A DNA stretch of 64,000 nucleotides from Caldilineales bacterium (GCA_019695115.1 JAIBAP010000009.1:1-64000), one strand, 5' to 3'. Positions 8,270 to 18,257 are shown, numbered from the stretch's first letter. Notes: generated by a model not told the origin, from the letters alone. A program made the numbers and translations.

Positions 8270-9640
8270 ATGATGCCACTCATTCCGCCCGGCCTTCCAC
8301 CCGGCCCTCCGCCCGCTTTCCATCTGCTGGCCAAGCCGGCCGGCGCCACCTGCAACCTGGACTGCGCCTATTGCTTCTTCCTCTCGAAGGAGCTGCTCTA
8401 TCCCGGCAGCCGCTTCCGCATGGCCGATGAGCTGCTGGAAGCCTACATTCGGCAACTGATCGAGGCCCACCAGACGCCAGTGGCGACTATCGCCTGGCAG
8501 GGCGGCGAACCGACGCTGATGGGGCTGGACTTCTTCCGGCGCTCGCTGGCCTATGCCGACAAGCATCGCCGACCGGGGATGCAAATCCAGTACACGATCC
8601 AGACCAACGGCACGCTGATCGACGACGAATGGGCGGCTTTCTTCAAGGAAAACGAGTTTCTGGTCGGGATCAGCATCGACGGGCCGGAGGCGATGCACGA
8701 CGCTTACCGGGTGGACAAGGGCGGGCAGCCGACCTTTGCCAGGGTGATGCGGGGGCTGGGCTATTTGCAGAAGCACGGGGTCGAGTTCAACACCCTCACC
8801 ACCCTGCACCGGGCCAACGCCGACCATCCGCTGGCGGTCTACCGCTTCCTGCGCGACGAGTGCGGCTCCCGTTTCCACCAGTACATCCCGATCATCGAGC
8901 GACGGGAAGAAGGCAGGGGCGAGACGGCCGGGCAGACATGGGCCTCGTGGCGCGACCGGCCGCTCTACACCCAGCAGGGCGCCGCCGTGACCGGGCGTTC
9001 GCTGACGGCCGAGCAATACGGGCGCTTTCTGATCGGGGTGTTCGAAGAATGGGTGCGGCGTGACGTGGGCCAGGTGTTCGTGCAGATGTTCGATGTGGCG
9101 CTGGCGAACTGGTATGGCGAACCGCCCGCTTTGTGCATCCACTCCCCCACCTGCGGGCTGGCCCTGGCGCTGGAGCATAACGGCGACCTTTACTCGTGCG
9201 ACCATTTCGTGGAGCCGGACTACCGCCTGGGCAACATCCTGGCAACGCCGCTGATCGAGCTGGTGGCCTCGCCCCGGCAGCAGCAGTTCGGCCAGGACAA
9301 GGCCGACGCCCTCCCCGCCTATTGTCGCGCCTGCGATGTCCGCTTCGCCTGTCACGGCGGCTGCCCCAAAGATCGCTTCCTCGCCGCGCCCGATGGCGAA
9401 CCGGGGCTGAACTATCTGTGCGCGGGCTACAAGGCCTTCTTCCACCACATCGACCGGCCGCTGCGGACGATGTGCCAGTTGCTGCGCCAGCACCGCGCCC
9501 CGGCCGAGATTATGCAGGTCTACGCCCAGGCCGACGCCCGCCTGCAGGCGGCGCTGGCCGTGGCAGGACGAAACGATCCCTGTCCGTGTGGCAGCGGACG
9601 CAAGTTCAAGCATTGCCACGGCCAGGCGAACAGGCTCTGA
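8270..9640 (+). CDS. Radical SAM/SPASM protein, anaerobic sulfatase-maturase-like, with SEC-C tail
   Basis: 456 residues from the ATG directly after the repeat array. The radical-SAM cluster motif CNLDCAYC lies near residue 26, followed by WQGGEPTLMG. The C-terminal half has SPASM cysteines (CGLALEHNGDLYSC, CRACDVRFACHGGC). This arrangement is typical of anaerobic sulfatase-maturating enzymes, which oxidise a Cys or Ser of a sulfatase to formylglycine. The extreme C-terminus, NDPCPCGSGRKFKHCHG, is a SEC-C zinc motif, a fusion also seen in other members. No sulfatase gene is in the window, so the client could be a distant sulfatase or another peptide. An in-frame upstream extension through the repeats was rejected as the start. 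Confidence 0.9.
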   Translation: MMPLIPPGLPPGPPPAFHLLAKPAGATCNLDCAYCFFLSKELLYPGSRFRMADELLEAYIRQLIEAHQTPVATIAWQGGEPTLMGLDFFRRSLAYADKHRRPGMQIQYTIQTNGTLIDDEWAAFFKENEFLVGISIDGPEAMHDAYRVDKGGQPTFARVMRGLGYLQKHGVEFNTLTTLHRANADHPLAVYRFLRDECGSRFHQYIPIIERREEGRGETAGQTWASWRDRPLYTQQGAAVTGRSLTAEQYGRFLIGVFEEWVRRDVGQVFVQMFDVALANWYGEPPALCIHSPTCGLALALEHNGDLYSCDHFVEPDYRLGNILATPLIELVASPRQQQFGQDKADALPAYCRACDVRFACHGGCPKDRFLAAPDGEPGLNYLCAGYKAFFHHIDRPLRTMCQLLRQHRAPAEIMQVYAQADARLQAALAVAGRNDPCPCGSGRKFKHCHGQANRL

Positions 9641-9744
9641 CCACGGTCTCTGACCCTGGGTGTTGCCTGGGGCTGGTGTGGGCGGATGGCTGGGATGGGC
9701 GGATGGCCCTGACCACGGTCTCCGACCCTGGGGGTTGCTTGGGG
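9637..9744 (+). repeat. 36-bp direct repeat, two copies 72 bp apart
   Basis: The two copies start at 9637 and 9709 with only a few mismatches; both begin CTGACCACGGTCTC. The first copy overlaps the stop codon of the radical-SAM gene. Between them GGGCGGATGGC is itself duplicated. Function unknown. Confidence 0.75.
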
Positions 9745-9808
9745 TTTCGGTCGGGCATGGGGTAACATTGCCCATCCATCACCCCACACCCCGCAGCGAG
9801 GCGCACCC

Positions 9809-10726
9809 ATGTCACCCATCACCGTCATCGTCAATCCTTTCGCCAATCGCGGCGATAGCAGACACCACATCGACGCCGGTTTGCGGGCGTTGGCAAGCAG
9901 CGGGCTGGAAACGCAGATCGAGTTGACCGAATATCGCGGGCACGGCATCCAATTGGCCGAACAGGCCGCCAGGGCAGGGGCGACGATGGTGGTGGCGGCG
10001 GGCGGCGATGGCACCGTCCACGAGGTGGCGAACGGCATCCTGCGGGCGGCCGAAGGGCAGCCGGGTGTGGCCCCCGCCACCCTGGGCATCCTGCCGGTGG
10101 GCAGCGGCAACGACTTCGCCTGGGGGTTGGGGTTGGATCGGGGTCTGGATGACGCCATGAACAAGCTCCGGCGCGGCCAGGCGCGGGTGATCGATGTCGC
10201 TTATGTCGAGTGCGACAACGAGGCGCCGCAATACTGCGTCAACATCCTCGGCGGGGGCTTCGATTCCCGCGTCAACATCGAGGCCCACAAGATCAAACGG
10301 CTGCGCGGCTTCGCCATCTATCTCGTGGCCGTGCTCAAGACCCTGGCCATCTACTACCGCACCCCACCGGTCGCCATCCGCTTCGATGACAAGACCTACG
10401 AGTTCGAGATGTTGATGACGCTGGTGGCCAACGGCCCCCGGCTGGGCGGCGGCTTCCTGGCTGCGCCCGAGGCCAGCCACGAGGATGGGCTGTTGGATGT
10501 GTGCATGGTCTACAAAACCACCCGCCTCGATATGCTGCGCATGATCCCCAAGTTTATGCAGGGCAAGCACCTCACCCACCCCAAGGTGGTGATGGCCCGC
10601 ACGGCCCGACTGGAGATCGAAAGTCCAATCGGTTTCCCCTCGCAGGCCGATGGCGAGATCATCGGCAACGACGTCCACCACCTCAAGATCGAACTGATCC
10701 CGCAGCGGCTGCGCGTGATCGTTTGA
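9809..10726 (+). CDS. Diacylglycerol kinase-family lipid kinase
   Basis: 305 residues, the usual YegS/DgkB length. It starts with IVNPFANRGD, has the nucleotide-binding GGDGTVHEVANG motif near residue 70 and GILPVGSGNDFA near residue 98, which together define the DAGK catalytic domain. The C-terminal beta domain has GGGFLAAPEASHEDGLLD. Members phosphorylate diacylglycerol or related lipids at the membrane. It is 30 bases ahead of the FAD oxidoreductase gene on the same strand, so co-transcription is possible, but no functional link is evident. Confidence 0.9.
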   Translation: MSPITVIVNPFANRGDSRHHIDAGLRALASSGLETQIELTEYRGHGIQLAEQAARAGATMVVAAGGDGTVHEVANGILRAAEGQPGVAPATLGILPVGSGNDFAWGLGLDRGLDDAMNKLRRGQARVIDVAYVECDNEAPQYCVNILGGGFDSRVNIEAHKIKRLRGFAIYLVAVLKTLAIYYRTPPVAIRFDDKTYEFEMLMTLVANGPRLGGGFLAAPEASHEDGLLDVCMVYKTTRLDMLRMIPKFMQGKHLTHPKVVMARTARLEIESPIGFPSQADGEIIGNDVHHLKIELIPQRLRVIV

Positions 10727-10755
10727 ACCCAGACCGATCCGAAACCATCGACGCC

Positions 10756-11928
10756 ATGTCCGGCTCAGCAGATTACCTCATCATCGGCGGCGGTCTCTAC
10801 GGCTGCGCCACCGCCTACAACCTGGCCCGTCGCGGGGCCAAGAACATCGTCGTGCTGGAGCGCAAGCAGGTCTGCGCCGGCGGCACGGCCAAATCCTGCG
10901 CCATCATCCGCACTCACTACTCGGTCGCCACCAACCTGATGCACGCGGTCGCAAGCCTGCGGATTTTTGCCGACTTCGACCAGCGCGTGGGCGGCCAGGT
11001 GGGCTTCCACCGCACCGGCTATCTCATCGTCGGGCCGGAGGAGCACCGGGGGCCGATGCTGGAGGTCTTCCACACCCAGAACGAACACGGCATCGACACC
11101 GCCGTGCTCACTCCGGCCGAGGCGCAGAAGATCCACCCCCTGCTCAGCTTCCACGATGTCGATGTCATCGGCTACGACACCCAGACCGGTTTCGCCGACC
11201 CCTACCTGACCACGATGGCCTATGCCCAGCGCGCCCGCGACCTGGGCGTGACCATCGTCACCGATGCGCCCGTCACCGGCTTGCAGCTGGGAGGCGGCGT
11301 CAAGACCGTCTCCACGCCGGGCGGGGATTTCCAGGCGCCGGTGGTGCTGCTGGCGGCGGGGCCGTGGACGAACGCCATCGCCCAGCCGGCCGGCCTCCGC
11401 TTCGACTACGTCATCAGCCGCCACAAGGTCATCACCCTGCGCATCGGCCGCCCGTATGAGATGACCTGGCCGATCATCAAGGACCTGACCACGCCCGACA
11501 AGATTTACTTCCGGCCCGAAACCGGCGGCGTGGTGCTGGTGGGCACCGGCGACCACGGCGACCCCATCGACGACGCCGACATCCTGACCGACAACGTGGG
11601 CATGGATCACGTGGCCCGCATCGACCGGCTGATCTCGAACCGCATGCCCGCCTTCGCCGAGGCCGAGTTCACGGCCGGATGGACAGGGCCGTATGACATC
11701 ACGCCCGACTGGAATCCGCTGGTGGGGGCAGTGCCGGGCGCGGAGGGGGCCTTCGTGGCGGTGGGGTTCAGCGGCCACGGCTTCAAGCTGGCCCCCACCA
11801 TCAGCGACTCGCTGGCCCAGACCATGCTCGGCCAGGCGCCCGACCTGCCCATCGCCGATTATGCCGTCGACCGCTTCGCCCGCGGGCGCACGCTGCACGG
11901 GGCGTATGGGATTGGGTCGATTTCGTAG
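10756..11928 (+). CDS. FAD-dependent oxidoreductase (DAO / sarcosine oxidase beta-like)
   Basis: 390 residues. The N-terminus YLIIGGGLYGCATAYNLARRG is a Rossmann GxGxxG FAD site, with the acidic residue of VVLERK binding the ribose. GFSGHGFKLAP near the C-terminus is the conserved FAD-contact motif of the D-amino-acid-oxidase/glycine-oxidase superfamily. Members oxidise secondary or N-methylated amines such as sarcosine, dimethylglycine or proline. An MttB-type methylamine methyltransferase occurs 30 kb away, but no direct link can be claimed. The ATG at 10756 was chosen because it begins the Rossmann motif. Confidence 0.88.
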   Translation: MSGSADYLIIGGGLYGCATAYNLARRGAKNIVVLERKQVCAGGTAKSCAIIRTHYSVATNLMHAVASLRIFADFDQRVGGQVGFHRTGYLIVGPEEHRGPMLEVFHTQNEHGIDTAVLTPAEAQKIHPLLSFHDVDVIGYDTQTGFADPYLTTMAYAQRARDLGVTIVTDAPVTGLQLGGGVKTVSTPGGDFQAPVVLLAAGPWTNAIAQPAGLRFDYVISRHKVITLRIGRPYEMTWPIIKDLTTPDKIYFRPETGGVVLVGTGDHGDPIDDADILTDNVGMDHVARIDRLISNRMPAFAEAEFTAGWTGPYDITPDWNPLVGAVPGAEGAFVAVGFSGHGFKLAPTISDSLAQTMLGQAPDLPIADYAVDRFARGRTLHGAYGIGSIS

Positions 11929-11943
11929 ATCGTCTACTGTCGC

Positions 11944-14223
11944 TTAGAACCCGACCCCTTCATATACAGCCGCCCGGTCGCCGCCAGGCGCCAAGGTCGT
12001 GTAGATGAGATTGCCGATAGCGATCAGCGCCTGCGCGCCGTTTGTGGTCGAGACGATGGCGCTGCCATCGAAGGGTGTGGGAAAGCCAGAGAGCGTGTCG
12101 GTGTTGTAGCCGACGGCCTGGTTCGGCTGGAGGGTGGCGGTGACAGGGCCGTAAGCCAACCCACCGTTCGAATTGTAGTATCTCACCTCCATCGTCACAC
12201 TGCTCCCAGAAACGTTCATGACATTGATGGCCGAACGGCTGACGCCGGTGGTGTACATTTGCCGCGCCAGGGCGAGGTTGGCCGCCGCATCTTCTGGGCC
12301 TAACAGGGCATACGTACCGGCGCGATTGCCTCCCACCCACACTGTATTGACGACGCCGGCTACAGACTTAGCGCCATTCCCGACCGTCGCTGTCAATGTG
12401 CCGCTCCATTCGGTGCAGTTGTTGTTTCCCAACGGTGTGAAAAGGTTAGCGTCGAAGACGCCATTGCGGTAACCGCCGTCGCGCGTGTTGTAGCCATGTG
12501 AACTGTAGCTCGGAATGCTGTCCTGGAAGGACAAGAAGTTGCCCTGACAATTGGGCGGGGCGTCGGAACGCGGGGCGAAGCTGAGGCTGACGGTGATGGC
12601 GTTCGCCGTCAGGTTCTGCAGGCGCACACCGGAGATGATGTTCCAAGAGGCATCGGCAAACTTGGTGCGATAAATGGATGGGGCATAGAGTTTCGCCCTG
12701 CCGGTGGTCGCCCCCGTGTAGTGACTGGCGCGCGTGCGCAGGCCATTTGTGTACCACTCCACCCGGCTAGACGCAGCCGCCGGCTCTGGCGCGGTCAGCA
12801 CCGCGGCGCCATCGCTCAGGCCGCTGGGCGGAACCGCATCCTGCCAGTTGGCATGGAGCGCGACAGAGGAAGGAATAGACCCATAGCTGACGCCGGTTGT
12901 GCTGTAGTAGGTGGCCGCGGCCGTCATGCCATTGGGCGCGACGCCAACGTTATGGGCGATGAATACCGAGCGGTTACTGGCCGTGTTGTAGACCATCGGC
13001 AGGTAGGCGCTCGTCTCCGGCGTCTTCACGCCGGTGTAGGCGGCAGCCACGGTGTTGCCGGTATGAGTGCTTTCGACCACCACTGCCAGCGGCTCGCTGC
13101 CCACGGCCAGCGCCGAACCAAGGAATGCTCCTGGCGGCGTCACCAACAGGGTTTGGCGCGGGGCGAGAAAATCAGTGCGCTGCGCACGCACCAGGCCGGC
13201 GGACCATTCGAAGAAGGTGGTGACGACTTGGGCGGTGCGGTCGCTGCTGGGGTTCTGGATGGCAATCTTGGCCTCCCATCCACCCACCCCCTGCCTCACA
13301 TCGGGCAGATAGGAGGGATAAAGGCCAATATAGGTGGTCTTGCCGGCGGTGAAGGTGTAGTTGCCCAGATCCTTGTACAAAGTATTGTCAGGATTGTGAG
13401 CATAGAGGTGGTAAGTCCCCGACAGCACATCGGTGGTGCCGAAGTTCTCGCCGTAGATGTCATCAGGATTGGCCCATGTGTAGGCATAGGTGCGGGCGGT
13501 CAGGAAGTTGTTCCCGGCATCTCCTTCTGCAGCCAAGGGTTTTTCCATGCCCCAAATCAACTTGCCTGCCACCGGATTTCCACTGACATCGGTGAGTTTG
13601 CCGACCGCCTTTGCGGTCGTCACGCCGCCGTAGTCGAACATGGACAGCCATAGTTCCGGATTGCGAGAGCTATTGTTCGACCAAGCATAGTCTTCTGGAT
13701 CGGTGCGGGTCTGATCAGTGGATAGGTTGATCTGGATGTGAAGATGGGGAGCGCTGCTGTTGCCTGAATTGTTCGAACGGGCAATGACCGACCCGGCGCT
13801 AACCATGTCGTTAACATTTACATAGACGCTATCGTACTGCAGATGTGCGTAGATGGAATAGACATATGCCATTTGTCCAACGGTGCGATCGTAGTGCGTT
13901 TTGTCATGGCGAATCATAACGAAATTGCCGAAATTATTTTGAAAAATATCATCTGGTCTATTCTCTATTATTTTCACAACTTCGCCAGAGGCAATGACGC
14001 GAACATCGGTGCCTGTATTTGCCCTAAAATCAATCCCTTTATGTTGGTTACTTCCTGATTGTTCTCAATATAGATATTTTTGATTAATAATACCACCATT
14101 GAGAATGATAGGTCTTTGCGCGAGATAAATAGCATGTGCAGAAAAAGTTACGAAAGTTATCGCGATCACAAACATCAATATGCAAGAAATCTTTCCATAC
14201 TTCCGTAGAATGTGACTTTTCAT
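11944..14223 (-). pseudogene. Secreted M23 (LytM-type) peptidase gene interrupted by an in-frame TGA
   Basis: The start at 14223 has a GAGG ribosome-binding site and begins a signal peptide ending SAHA. At codon 53 (14067-14065) an in-frame TGA interrupts the gene; the same frame continues immediately with EQSGSNQHKGIDFRANTG. The M23 zinc residues lie after the stop and are intact: HKGID, then YAHLQ and APHLHIQI. A long beta-rich C-terminal region of about 550 residues with NPSSDRT-type repeats follows, common in surface proteins of this phylum. M23 enzymes cleave peptidoglycan cross-bridges. The stop could be a true nonsense mutation (CGA or GGA to TGA), an assembly error or readthrough. The first ~330 bases of the gene are AT-rich compared with the surroundings. 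Confidence 0.8.
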
Positions 14224-14289
14224 GGTAATAACCTCAATATTGATACTATTCACGATAATTGTTTTTATCTCATGATATTGTTAGTGAAT

Positions 14290-15648
14290 TCATTTTGCAT
14301 TATGTTTCATGACATAAAACGATGAATCAAGTCCAGATATCTGCTCAAACACACCGGTCTGCAGATCGACCTGCCAAATGCCATTATCGGTTCGTCGAAA
14401 TACGATGTGTTGATTGTCCGGCGCCCAAATAGGATTGATATCGATTACTGATTCATCGTTCAATCTTATGAGTTTTTGTCCGTCTGCGGCCAGCAACCAT
14501 AGATTGTATGGAGGGAGTTCATCCTCGAGTTGGTTAGGTGCTGCAAAGACAAGCCATTTCCCATCACGCGACCAGATTGGGACGACGCTATTGACATTCA
14601 TGTATTCAGTCAACTGTTGATAAACGCCGCTTTTTGCGTTAACAATCCATAAGTTGATTGGAGTATTTTGTCTTAGTCGCTCCTCAGCAAGTGAATGAAA
14701 AACTATGTCATCACTAGTTGGAGACCATTCAAGCGTATGGGCATACATCTCCATCGGCACAACTTGTCGCTGCTCGCCGTTCGGAATGGTCTCGATGATC
14801 CAAATGCCTCCTACGCCGGCATAACCATCGAAGCATTTAACCACGGCGATATGAGTGCTGTCCGGCGACCAGGTGTACCAGTTTGCCACGTGCTCGGTCT
14901 CAGGATAGCCTACCGAGAAAGCTTCGAATCGCTGTCCTGAACCAAGATCCAGAATCCACATCGCCTGAGACTTTTGATCGCGATAGGCCATTCGCTTGCC
15001 ATCGGGCGACCACACCGGTCGGACTGCATCTTCGATCAGCAGTTCCAGGCTCCCTTTGGCCATGTCGTACAGGTAGATGTCGAACTCGATCACGCGTCGC
15101 GTGAAGGCGGTCTCTTCAATCGGCTCCACATTCGTCAGCACCAGCGCCAACTGGCGGCCATCCGGCGAAGGACTTGCCCATTCCCACTCTCCCACCGTCC
15201 GATTCACCGGATAAAGTCCCACCCGGGCGAAAGTATCCAGGGAGCCGCGCTCTTGCTTGTCGAAGCCGTCGATGAAGCGGATGAGATGGCCGTCGCGCAA
15301 CACCAGGAGATAAGGCTCCGGTTCGCCATCGGGCAGCGGGATGAAGGGTGGCTTGGCCACGGGCACACGCGTCGCCACCGGGGTAGGAGGCCAGGTGGGA
15401 GCCAGCGCGATTGTGGGCGTGGGCGGCGGGGTGGGGGTTGGCTCTGGGGTCGGCCACACCTCCACCGGCGGCGTGGCGAACGGCGAATCGAAAACGGCTG
15501 CCGGCGGCGTCAACGGGCTCACCGACGGCGCTTCCGCCACATTGTTTTCCCACCTCCCTCCCAGCACAAAGATGAGCAGCCCCACGACAAGCGCGGCCCC
15601 AGCCAGCCACGAAAAGGCAATGAGCCAGGAGCGGATGCGAGCGTTCAT
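14290..15648 (-). CDS. Membrane-anchored TolB/PD40-type beta-propeller protein
   Basis: 452 residues. One N-terminal transmembrane helix near residues 9-30 is followed by a long Pro/Thr-rich linker (PTPEPTPTPPPTPT) and then repeated blades of the WSPDGKRMAY, WSPDSTHIAV, WSRDGKWLVF and WAPDNQHIVF type. These are PD40/TolB-like six-bladed propeller repeats. The propeller would face outside, acting as a binding or scaffold module; no catalytic residues are recognised. A strong candidate promoter lies at 15753-15781. It is on the same strand as the M23 gene 66 bases downstream, so the two may be co-transcribed and both encode surface proteins. Confidence 0.82.
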   Translation of the reverse strand: MNARIRSWLIAFSWLAGAALVVGLLIFVLGGRWENNVAEAPSVSPLTPPAAVFDSPFATPPVEVWPTPEPTPTPPPTPTIALAPTWPPTPVATRVPVAKPPFIPLPDGEPEPYLLVLRDGHLIRFIDGFDKQERGSLDTFARVGLYPVNRTVGEWEWASPSPDGRQLALVLTNVEPIEETAFTRRVIEFDIYLYDMAKGSLELLIEDAVRPVWSPDGKRMAYRDQKSQAMWILDLGSGQRFEAFSVGYPETEHVANWYTWSPDSTHIAVVKCFDGYAGVGGIWIIETIPNGEQRQVVPMEMYAHTLEWSPTSDDIVFHSLAEERLRQNTPINLWIVNAKSGVYQQLTEYMNVNSVVPIWSRDGKWLVFAAPNQLEDELPPYNLWLLAADGQKLIRLNDESVIDINPIWAPDNQHIVFRRTDNGIWQVDLQTGVFEQISGLDSSFYVMKHNAK

Positions 15649-15752
15649 CTATTCCTCCCGACGCCATAGGCGCCTGCGTCGAATGTCAGCAAGATTCTCA
15701 TTCAGCGTCACGGTTGGCGCTAACAAACGAACACCACGGCAACACTGAATAG

Positions 15753-15781
15753 AATATAGCATACAAATGTCGTAGCGTCAA
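15753..15781 (-). promoter_or_regulatory. Sigma70-type promoter for the propeller gene
   Basis: On the minus strand TTGACG (15781-15776), a 17-bp spacer and TATATT (15758-15753). It lies about 100 bases upstream of the propeller start codon. Confidence 0.65.
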
Positions 15782-15825
15782 TACCCCGCGTAAACCAGTA
15801 AAGTCAACCATTGCTTTCCACCACG

Positions 15826-15855
15826 TTGGCAGTTCCCGTCCCTCTACCGTAGAAT
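15826..15855 (+). promoter_or_regulatory. Candidate promoter for the decarboxylase operon
   Basis: TTGGCA at 15826, 18-bp spacer, TAGAAT at 15850, about 47 bases before the decarboxylase ATG and divergent from the promoter at 15753-15781. Confidence 0.5.
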
Positions 15856-15902
15856 CTCGGCTAACGGTTCCCGCCAAAACCTTCGTCACTATCGTCCACC
15901 CT

Positions 15903-17396
15903 ATGCTCGACCTCGCACTATTCCCCGAAGAAACCCTTGACCCCGCCGATTGGGACGGCTTCCGCGGCCTCGCCCATCGCATGCTCGATGACGCCCTCGA
16001 CTATCAGCAAACGCTGCGCCAACGCCCAGTCTGGCAGCCCGTCCCGGCGGCGGCGAAGGCCGCGCTCGATCAGCCCCTGCCGCAAGAGCCGCAGGACGCC
16101 GAAGCAGTCTATGAAGATTTTCGCAGCCATGTGCTGCCCTATCCCATGGGCAACATCCACCCCCGCTTCTGGGGCTGGGTGATGGGCGGGGGCACGCCCT
16201 TTGGCGCTATGGCCGAGCTGCTGGCGGCGACGATGAACCCCAACCTGGGCGGCGGCGACCACGGCGGCGTCTATGTCGAACGCCAGGTGCTGGACTGGTG
16301 CAAGCAGATGCTCGGCTTCCCGGCCACGGCCAGCGGGCTGCTGGTCAGCGGCGGCTCCATGGCCAATTTCGTCGCTCTGGCTGCCGCCCGCAACACCCAG
16401 GCCGAGTTCGACCTGCGCGCCTCCGGCCTGACGGCTGCGCCCCGCCGCATGGTGCTGTACGCCTCGTCCGAAGTCCACAACTCGGTGCTCAAGGCCGCCC
16501 AACTCCTCGGCCTGGGCGAAGAAGGCGTCCGGCGCATTCCGGTCGATGGCGAGTACCGCCTCGTCATCCCGGCCCTGGCAGCAGCGATTGCCGCCGACCG
16601 CGCCGCCGGCCGGCTGCCGTTCTGCGTGGTCGGCTGCGCCGGCACCGTCAACACCGGCGCTTTCGACGATTTAGAGGCCCTGGCCGCCCTCTGCCAACGC
16701 GAGAACTTGTGGTTCCATGTCGATGGCGCTTTCGGCGCCCTGGCCGCCATCGCCCCCGGCCTGGAGCACCTGACGGCGGGGATGGAGGCCGCTGATTCCG
16801 TTGCCTTCGACCTGCACAAATGGCTGTACATGCCCTTCGAGATCGGCTGCGTGCTGGTGCGCGATGCCGCCGCCCATCGCCAGACCTTCGCCCACACGCC
16901 TGCCTATCTGGCCCACCACGACCGCGGCGTGGCTGGCGGCGACCTCTGGTTCAGCGATTACGGCCTCCAACTCACGCGCGGGTTCCGGGCCTTGAAAGCC
17001 TGGATGTCGCTCAAAGAGCACGGCGTCGCCAAATACGGCCGCCTCATCCGCCAGAATGTCGACCAGGCCGGGTATCTGGCCGGGCTGGTGGATGCCGCGC
17101 CCGACCTCGAACGCCTGGCCCCGGCCCCGCTCAACATCGTCTGCTTCCGCTACAACCCCGGCGGGCTGGACGACGCCGAACTGAACGCCCTCAACCAGGA
17201 AATCCTATTCGAGCTGCACGAACGCGGCCTCGCCGTCCCCACCTACACCACCCTCGGCGGCAAATACGCCCTGCGCGTCGCCAACACCAACCATCGCAGC
17301 CGGCGGGAGGATTTCGATCTCCTCGTCGAGTCGGTGCGCCGCCTCGGCCCAGAACTGCGAGCAACCGGCCGGGGCCAGGAGCCAGCCCATGCCTGA
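15903..17396 (+). CDS. PLP-dependent decarboxylase (aromatic-L-amino-acid decarboxylase-like, group II)
   Basis: 497 residues. The group II decarboxylase core is clear: PMGNIHPRFWGWVMGGG, LVSGGSMANFVAL, VHNSVLKAA, the VDGAFGA aspartate contacting the PLP pyridine nitrogen, and the PLP-lysine motif DLHKWLYMP. A C-terminal arginine-rich segment (ALRVANTNHRSR) matches the family. Members decarboxylate tryptophan, tyrosine, DOPA or phenylalanine; the substrate is not predictable here. The stop overlaps the next gene by 8 bases, indicating translational coupling with the esterase. Confidence 0.9.
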   Translation: MLDLALFPEETLDPADWDGFRGLAHRMLDDALDYQQTLRQRPVWQPVPAAAKAALDQPLPQEPQDAEAVYEDFRSHVLPYPMGNIHPRFWGWVMGGGTPFGAMAELLAATMNPNLGGGDHGGVYVERQVLDWCKQMLGFPATASGLLVSGGSMANFVALAAARNTQAEFDLRASGLTAAPRRMVLYASSEVHNSVLKAAQLLGLGEEGVRRIPVDGEYRLVIPALAAAIAADRAAGRLPFCVVGCAGTVNTGAFDDLEALAALCQRENLWFHVDGAFGALAAIAPGLEHLTAGMEAADSVAFDLHKWLYMPFEIGCVLVRDAAAHRQTFAHTPAYLAHHDRGVAGGDLWFSDYGLQLTRGFRALKAWMSLKEHGVAKYGRLIRQNVDQAGYLAGLVDAAPDLERLAPAPLNIVCFRYNPGGLDDAELNALNQEILFELHERGLAVPTYTTLGGKYALRVANTNHRSRREDFDLLVESVRRLGPELRATGRGQEPAHA

Positions 17397-18222
17397 TCTA
17401 TCGCCCGACGCCAGCCACGGAATCCTCCATCGCCATGCCGACTTCCCCTCCCGCCATGTCGCGCCCCGGCCTGTCGATGTCTGGCTCCCGCCCGGCTATG
17501 ACGAGGCGACCGCCCGCCGCTACCCCGTCCTCTACCTGCACGACGGCCAGAACCTCTTCCTGCCCGAACTCGCCTACACCGGCGTCGACTGGGGCGTGGA
17601 CGAGGCCATCGTCGATCTCGTGCAGAGGGACAGCTTCGGCGGCGCCATCGTCGTCGGCGTCTGGAACACATCCGACCGCGTCCGCGAGTATATGCCGCAG
17701 AAGCCGGCCCTGCCATTCACCCTGGCCCGCTTCCGCAGATCGCCGGGCGGATCGCCCCGGTCCGATGCCTACCTCCACTTCCTCGTCGGCGAAGTCAAAC
17801 CCTTCATCGACGCCGCCTACCGCACCCTGCCCGGCCCCGACCACACCTTCGTCATGGGGTCCAGCATGGGCGGTCTGATCTCGATGTATGCCCTGATCGA
17901 ATACCCGCACATCTTCGGCGCCGCCGGCTGCCTTTCCACCCACTGGCCGATCTGCGGCCAGAAGATGGCGGCCGCCCTGGTGCGGATGCTGCCCCCGCCC
18001 GGCTCGCACCGCCTCTACTTCGACTATGGCACCGCCGAAGGCGACGCTCGGTACGAGCCCTATCAGCGCCGGGTGGACAAGCTGCTGGCCGCCGCCGGCT
18101 GGACGCAGGGCCAGGACTGGCTGACGATGAAGTTCGAGGGCGCCAAACACAACGAGGCTGCCTGGCGAGCGCGGCTGCGCATCCCTCTGCGCTTCCTCCT
18201 GCGCGATCACCTTCCCGCCTGA
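17389..18222 (+). CDS. Alpha/beta-hydrolase esterase (esterase D / enterochelin-esterase-like)
   Basis: 277 residues. The family signature is RPVDVWLPPGYDE, then YPVLYLHDGQNLF, the nucleophile elbow GSSMGG (serine) and a late acid/histidine region ending EGAKHNEAAW with the probable catalytic His. These are cytoplasmic serine esterases acting on short acyl or phosphate-containing esters. The start overlaps the decarboxylase stop, and the Fe-alcohol dehydrogenase follows after 35 bases, so the three form an operon. Confidence 0.85.
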   Translation: MPDLSPDASHGILHRHADFPSRHVAPRPVDVWLPPGYDEATARRYPVLYLHDGQNLFLPELAYTGVDWGVDEAIVDLVQRDSFGGAIVVGVWNTSDRVREYMPQKPALPFTLARFRRSPGGSPRSDAYLHFLVGEVKPFIDAAYRTLPGPDHTFVMGSSMGGLISMYALIEYPHIFGAAGCLSTHWPICGQKMAAALVRMLPPPGSHRLYFDYGTAEGDARYEPYQRRVDKLLAAAGWTQGQDWLTMKFEGAKHNEAAWRARLRIPLRFLLRDHLPA

Positions 18223-18257
18223 CGAACCCAAAATCGTTAAGAAAGACATCAAACCCC

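Noticed and set aside
14065-14067. TGA as selenocysteine codon in the M23 gene
   Set aside because: No hairpin typical of a bacterial SECIS was seen after it and M23 enzymes do not use selenocysteine; mutation or error is simpler.
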